Below, one piece after another: positions 7,022-9,613 of a stretch of DNA of 9,613 nt. The number at the start of each line of letters is the position of its first letter. Position 1 is the stretch's first letter. The notes below the pieces were generated by a model. That model saw only the letters and a program-made list of their open reading frames with translations. It was not told the DNA's origin and did not search any database. The position numbers and the translations under genes were made by a program. Origin of the DNA: Paracoccaceae bacterium (GTDB lineage: Bacteria; Pseudomonadota; Alphaproteobacteria; Rhodobacterales; Rhodobacteraceae); the NCBI GenBank assembly GCA_002682975.1, contig NYSJ01000094.1, positions 7,353-16,965 on the forward strand. The letters run 5' to 3'.

Positions 7022-7509
7022 TGAGCGAAGATTTAAAATCATTAAGCGATCTGGATGTAAGTACATCTGACGATACTACGGCTGTTGAAATTGCAGCCCC
7101 TAGAGTTGCTATTCGTGATGATCTGGGTAGGTCTTACGCCACTGGTAAGAGAAAAGACGCAGTCGCGCGCGTATGGATAAAGCCGGGGTCCGGTAAGATT
7201 GTGGTGAATGACAAAGAGATGAATAGTTATTTCGCCAGACCTGTGCTTCAAATGATCCTTAGGCAACCTTTTCAGGTTGCAGGAGTTGAGGACCAGTTTG
7301 ACGTAAGTGCAACTGTGAAAGGTGGCGGCTTATCTGGCCAAGCTGGTGCGGTAAAGCATGGTATCTCAAAGGCATTGCAATTGTATGAGCCATCCTTAAG
7401 GGCTGCACTAAAATCTGCTGGATTTCTTACACGCGATAGTCGCGTTGTGGAGCGCAAAAAGTTTGGTAAGCGAAAAGCGCGCCGCTCCTTTCAGTTCTCC
7501 AAGCGATAA
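7021..7509 (+). CDS. rpsI: 30S ribosomal protein S9
   Basis: S9 sits in the head of the small subunit, and its C-terminal tail reaches the P-site tRNA. The 162-residue protein has an acidic, low-complexity N-terminal extension (about residues 1-35, rich in D, S and T), which is longer than in E. coli S9 (130 residues) and common in Rhodobacterales. The core begins at [17 protein letters not shown] (36-52) and continues with [24 protein letters not shown], the [21 protein letters not shown] block, and the basic tail ending RSFQFSKR, whose terminal SKR is the conserved P-site contact. It overlaps rplM by one base and is followed by an intrinsic terminator. Confidence 0.97.
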   Translation: MSEDLKSLSDLDVSTSDDTTAVEIAAPRVAIRDDLGRSYATGKRKDAVARVWIKPGSGKIVVNDKEMNSYFARPVLQMILRQPFQVAGVEDQFDVSATVKGGGLSGQAGAVKHGISKALQLYEPSLRAALKSAGFLTRDSRVVERKKFGKRKARRSFQFSKR

Positions 7510-7537
7510 GGCTTTTTATAATATACTAAATAAATAC

Positions 7538-7566
7538 AAGGGCTTACAAGAATGTAAGCCCTTTTT
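7538..7566 (+). terminator. intrinsic terminator of the rplM-rpsI operon
   Basis: AAGGGCTTACA (7538-7548) pairs perfectly with TGTAAGCCCTT (7553-7563) around an AGAA loop, and the run of T from 7562 to 7566 follows. It lies 28 bases after the rpsI stop. Confidence 0.9.
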
Positions 7567-7643
7567 GTTTGGGATTATTATAAAACAAAATGTGCTGCAA
7601 CTAACTGAAATCATTGGTTAAAATTTTTTATGCAAAACAGGCT

Positions 7644-7662
7644 CGTAACAGACCCGTAACAG
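7644..7662. promoter_or_regulatory. direct-repeat site CGTAACAG-ACC-CGTAACAG (OmpR/PhoB-type box candidate)
   Basis: Two perfect 8-bp copies of CGTAACAG start 11 bp apart. Read on the minus strand it is CTGTTAC-GGGT-CTGTTAC, which has the same layout (7-mer, 4-bp spacer, 7-mer) as the Pho box CTGTCAT-N4-CTGTCAT. Tandem half-sites one helical turn apart are typical of OmpR/PhoB-family regulators. The target gene is unclear at this position. Confidence 0.4.
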
Positions 7663-7667
7663 TTACA

Positions 7668-7685
7668 CCAACCCAACCCAACCAC
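7668..7685. repeat. CCAAC pentanucleotide tandem repeat
   Basis: Three exact CCAAC units (7668-7682) plus a partial fourth, CCA, follow the direct-repeat site by 5 bp. It is non-coding; copy number may vary by slippage, but 3.6 copies is short. Confidence 0.5.
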
Positions 7686-7810
7686 TTGAAGCTCCAACTA
7701 GTGCTTACTATTAAAATTCATATAAGGGAGTTACGCATCTATAAAGACGAGCAATAACGAAAGTTTTCCCTTGTTTTTGCAAAATTTAAAAAGGTTCAGG
7801 TTGCGGGCAG

Positions 7811-8242
7811 TTATCTTGAATCATCAAATCGACTTAAATAGTTGTCCAGCATTTCCATCATTCTAGCTTTCGTTATCAGTTTAGTATCGTTTGAAAACGA
7901 GTAATGACTTGGTTTTTCGTCGATGAATTGCTGTTCTTCAAAGTGAAGGCTGATGTCATCGTCAATAACGCCTAACATCAAAAAGTAGTGGTTACTTTTT
8001 TTCATTCGGAAAAAAAGATTTGTACCACAATTGGTACAAAAGCCACGTTCAGCCCAGTCAGAATGAGAATATCTGCCTATATATTTTTCATTGTCAAAAA
8101 TAATATTATCACCACCACTCACACTCATAAAAACGCCACCAGTCCACTTGCGACAATCACTACAATGGCATACTCCAAAATTCTTCGGCTTAATTGAGAC
8201 TTCAAAGCTTACCTGAGTACAAAGGCAACTGCATTTAACCAT
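7811..8242 (-). CDS. GFA-family (glutathione-dependent formaldehyde-activating-like) zinc protein
   Basis: A 143-residue protein from the ATG at 8242. The upstream in-frame ATG at 8275 would add 11 residues, but AGGAAAG stands six bases before 8242 and nothing suitable precedes 8275. The GFA-family zinc ligands are present: CLC (Cys6, Cys8), CHCSDC (Cys25, Cys27, Cys30) and CTNCG (Cys69, Cys72), with the family pattern CHCSDCRKWTGG. The position usually Gly after the first CxC is Thr here. Named members condense formaldehyde with glutathione, but most GFA-domain proteins have no proven activity, and no formaldehyde or glutathione gene is adjacent; I call the fold, not the reaction. The gene stands alone on the minus strand between two intergenic regions that share a CGTAACA repeat, one of them in its likely promoter. 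Confidence 0.85.
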   Translation of the reverse strand: MVKCSCLCTQVSFEVSIKPKNFGVCHCSDCRKWTGGVFMSVSGGDNIIFDNEKYIGRYSHSDWAERGFCTNCGTNLFFRMKKSNHYFLMLGVIDDDISLHFEEQQFIDEKPSHYSFSNDTKLITKARMMEMLDNYLSRFDDSR

Positions 8243-8323
8243 AGTCAACTTTCCTAAAATTGATGCGCTCTTCATACTGTCTTATGAACGATATGTGTAA
8301 TTAAATATTTTGGATAAGAGAAG

Positions 8324-8344
8324 CGTAACATTAACGTAACATTA
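8324..8344. promoter_or_regulatory. direct-repeat site, two CGTAACATTA copies 11 bp apart
   Basis: Two perfect CGTAACATTA copies are separated by a single A. The site shares CGTAACA-N4-CGTAACA with 7644-7661. It lies 82 bp upstream of the chosen GFA start; an AT-rich stretch at about 8303-8311 on the minus strand could serve as a -10, so the repeat would sit where an activator replaces the -35. It could equally act on plus-strand transcription toward the terminator at 8452-8482. Confidence 0.45.
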
Positions 8345-8384
8345 TTTTGGTGAGTACTTTTATTTGTTTAATAACAATGATCTA

Positions 8385-8482
8385 AAAGAGAGGTTGGTTA
8401 GCTAAGCGGTAAAGTTTTACGTTCACGTCTTTCAAGGACAGCAATAAAAATAACCACTTACAGAAATGTAGGTGGTTTTTTT
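8385..8482 (+). ncRNA. candidate small RNA ending in a strong terminator
   Basis: No gene precedes the plus-strand terminator at 8452-8482, so a short transcript may end there. The roughly 100 bases before its end hold two small hairpins: one around 8407-8421 (CG-bulge-TAA with TTA-CG) and one at 8427-8439 (GTCTT, loop TCA, AGGAC). A D-arm-like phrase, TTAGCTAAGCGGTAAAG (8399-8415), is present without the rest of a tRNA. A possible promoter is TTGGTG (8347-8352) with TAATAA (8369-8374). The 5' end given is a guess; the alternative is that the terminator only serves the minus-strand operon. Confidence 0.3.
8452..8482. terminator. hairpin terminator, probably bidirectional
   Basis: AACCACTTACA (8452-8462) pairs with TGTAGGTGGTT (8467-8477) with one G-U pair, around a GAAA tetraloop on the plus strand, and seven T (8476-8482) follow. 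On the minus strand the same stem is followed by ATTTTTA, so it can also end the metA-hydrolase transcript, whose last stop is at 8515. The plus-strand form is the stronger of the two. Confidence 0.8.
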
Positions 8483-8514
8483 ACGACTTCACGTTTGATG
8501 TTAGTACTTTATTT

Positions 8515-9471
8515 CTACTTCCGTGTATTTGATGCCTGGCGCTTAATTTGCTTAAGTGCATAAACTATATCATTTTGTCGAAAATGGTGTGGCATATGTC
8601 CAATTCCAGGCAATTTAATAAATTTACTGTTTGGAATTTGTTTAGCTAGTGGAATGGCATGAACACTGATGGGAACTAGTTCGTCTTCGGTTCCATGCAT
8701 GATAATAGTAGGAACAGAAATATTAGAATAAAATTCTGACTGATGTATTATCTGGTCTTTAAGTTGGTTCCGATGTTTTGCGTTGGCCATAATAGTTTTT
8801 GGACGAAGCGTCAGTTCTACCCCAAATTCTTTTAAAAAATTACTGGGAACTTCCTGTGGGTTAAAAACTTCTTTAACATCACTTGCTATTTTTCTTTTAG
8901 GTGCAAAAGCGGAAATTATTGGTACTGAAAACTTATTTAAGATGAAATTTTTGTTTATTTTGTAGAAAGCCGATGTTCCACCTGGCCAGCGATTTGAGAC
9001 TGCTGAAAGAGGAAGTAAGCCACTGATATTATTTGGCAGGTATACTGCCCAAGCTAATGCCACAGCGCCACCCAAAGAATGTCCAAGAACTATTGGCTTA
9101 GTAGCACCGAATGTTTTTGCCACTTGATACAAAAAAATTGCTTGTTCTTTAAGTGTTTCACCTGATTTATTAAATGATTTTGAGTAACCGAGGCCAGGTC
9201 TATCAATCATAATTACACGGAAATCTTTAGCAAGACTTGGTGCGATGGATAATGTAAAATCTCGGATGTTGCCACTCGAACCATGAATTAGTACCAGGTC
9301 TTCTCCAGTTCCCATAATCATTACATGGGCTATTTTGCCATCGATATTAACTATATCGCCTAAGGGGGGGTGGCTTTTGTGAGCTATTTCAGCTTTGTAG
9401 AGAGCCAAGCACCACGTTAAGCAATATAATATTACTATTACGATTAAAATCGTACTAGGCTCCAATAGCAT
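8515..9471 (-). CDS. alpha/beta hydrolase with N-terminal membrane anchor
   Basis: A 318-residue serine hydrolase of unknown substrate. Residues 7-25 form one hydrophobic helix ([19 protein letters not shown] region) that probably anchors it in the inner membrane, with no obvious cleavage site. The alpha/beta fold follows: [14 protein letters not shown] (59-72), the [10 protein letters not shown] block (88-97), nucleophile elbow GHSLGG (Ser132), a lid region around 160-245, then HGTEDELVP (Asp263) and GIGHMPHH (His292), completing the triad. The ATG at 9471 lies inside the 3' end of metA, with 17 bp of overlap in another frame, so the two genes are co-transcribed and probably coupled. The context does not show a methionine-related role. 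The terminator at 8452-8482 follows 33 bp after the stop. Confidence 0.88.
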   Translation of the reverse strand: MLLEPSTILIVIVILYCLTWCLALYKAEIAHKSHPPLGDIVNIDGKIAHVMIMGTGEDLVLIHGSSGNIRDFTLSIAPSLAKDFRVIMIDRPGLGYSKSFNKSGETLKEQAIFLYQVAKTFGATKPIVLGHSLGGAVALAWAVYLPNNISGLLPLSAVSNRWPGGTSAFYKINKNFILNKFSVPIISAFAPKRKIASDVKEVFNPQEVPSNFLKEFGVELTLRPKTIMANAKHRNQLKDQIIHQSEFYSNISVPTIIMHGTEDELVPISVHAIPLAKQIPNSKFIKLPGIGHMPHHFRQNDIVYALKQIKRQASNTRK

Positions 9472-9613
9472 TTAAATCGTACGGTGTTTTTTGGTAAATT
9501 TCGTTTATCCAGTTCCCGTAAAGTAAATGCGCGTGACTACGCCATCTATTTTTAGGAGATACACTAGGATCGTTTTCAGGGAAATAGTCCTTTGGAAAAA
9601 ATATTTCTTTTCC
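9455..9613 (-). CDS. metA: homoserine O-acyltransferase, C-terminal 52 residues (runs off right edge)
   Basis: MetA acylates homoserine at the first committed step of methionine synthesis. Only the C-terminus is in the window, too short to appear as a complete frame: bases 9613 to 9455 on the minus strand, ending in TAG. It carries the family's C-terminal signature: [12 protein letters not shown], then [20 protein letters not shown] and TPYDL, close to the E. coli MetA tail with its WRSH and TPYDL motifs. The catalytic Cys, His and Glu, and the residue that decides acetyl- or succinyl-CoA use, lie outside the window, so the acyl donor cannot be read. The hydrolase gene begins 17 bp before its stop codon ends. 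Confidence 0.88.
   Translation of the reverse strand, partial: GKEIFFPKDYFPENDPSVSPKNRWRSHAHLLYGNWINEIYQKTPYDLNAIGA

Larger units (their letters stand above)
7567..7810. other. non-coding interval between the rpsI terminator and the GFA gene
   Basis: With the terminator, the whole gene-free stretch from 7510 is 301 bp. No credible open frame is seen on either strand. It holds the direct repeat at 7644-7662, a CCAAC pentamer run at 7668-7685, and a long-looped inverted repeat (AAGGGA at 7724-7729 with TCCCTT at 7767-7772, followed by GTTTTT). The last could be the weak end of a plus-strand transcript, but the 37-base loop makes that doubtful. No tRNA or recognised RNA family is visible. Confidence 0.5.

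Noticed and set aside
7517..7522. Perfect TATAAT just after rpsI as a promoter
   Set aside because: There is no -35-like hexamer 16-18 bp upstream, and the rpsI terminator follows immediately, so it is probably chance in AT-rich DNA.
8243..8275. Upstream ATG for the GFA gene
   Set aside because: It lacks a Shine-Dalgarno; AGGAAAG sits before the ATG at 8242, where family similarity begins.
8392..8451. tRNA-like sequence (GGTTGGTTAGCTAAGCGGTAAAG)
   Set aside because: Only a D-arm-like phrase is present. There is no anticodon stem-loop of 5+7 bases, no proper T-arm and no 7-bp acceptor stem that closes at the right distance.

Overview
The window looks like chromosomal housekeeping DNA from an AT-rich alphaproteobacterium, most likely a marine Rhodobacterales (roseobacter-type) lineage. 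This rests on gene content and protein style: a CimA with C-terminal LeuA-type domain, a roseobacter-type squalene/phytoene-synthase-like protein, an rpsI with an acidic N-terminal extension, and an HNH protein beginning with the MEADFRNEFVRHP-like motif. The low GC content (estimated by eye) recalls streamlined pelagic roseobacters. The taxonomic placement is inference from memory of these families, not from a search.

Layout from left to right. (1) Bases 1-2336, plus strand: the 3' part of cimA ((R)-citramalate synthase, isoleucine pathway), then a squalene/phytoene-synthase-fold protein that lacks the catalytic aspartate motifs. (2) 2333-3550, minus strand: a 12-helix MFS transporter, convergent with the previous gene and overlapping it by 4 bp at the stops. 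(3) 3551-3638: a divergent intergenic region with a perfect 12-bp palindrome. (4) 3639-5670, plus strand: a tightly coupled three-gene operon with ATGA overlaps, made of cobK (precorrin-6A reductase), an AlkA/Mag-type 3-methyladenine DNA glycosylase and a serine carboxylesterase. (5) 5721-6371: an HNH-nuclease-family gene with its own promoter candidate. (6) 6372-7566: the rplM-rpsI ribosomal protein operon, with a promoter candidate, an upstream 14-bp palindrome and a clear intrinsic terminator. (7) 7567-8514: a GFA-family zinc-type protein on the minus strand, between two intergenic regions that share a CGTAACA-N4-CGTAACA direct repeat. The right-hand region also ends in a strong hairpin terminator, possibly the end of a small RNA. 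(8) 8515-9613, minus strand: a membrane-anchored alpha/beta hydrolase whose start overlaps the 3' end of metA (homoserine O-acyltransferase), which runs off the right edge.

There is no sign of a mobile element, prophage, CRISPR array, defence island or biosynthetic cluster, and no rRNA or convincing tRNA. The coding genes are ordinary. The least explained sequence is intergenic: the paired 11-bp-period repeats around the GFA gene, the candidate small RNA at about 8385-8482, and the palindromes upstream of rplM and between the MFS gene and cobK.
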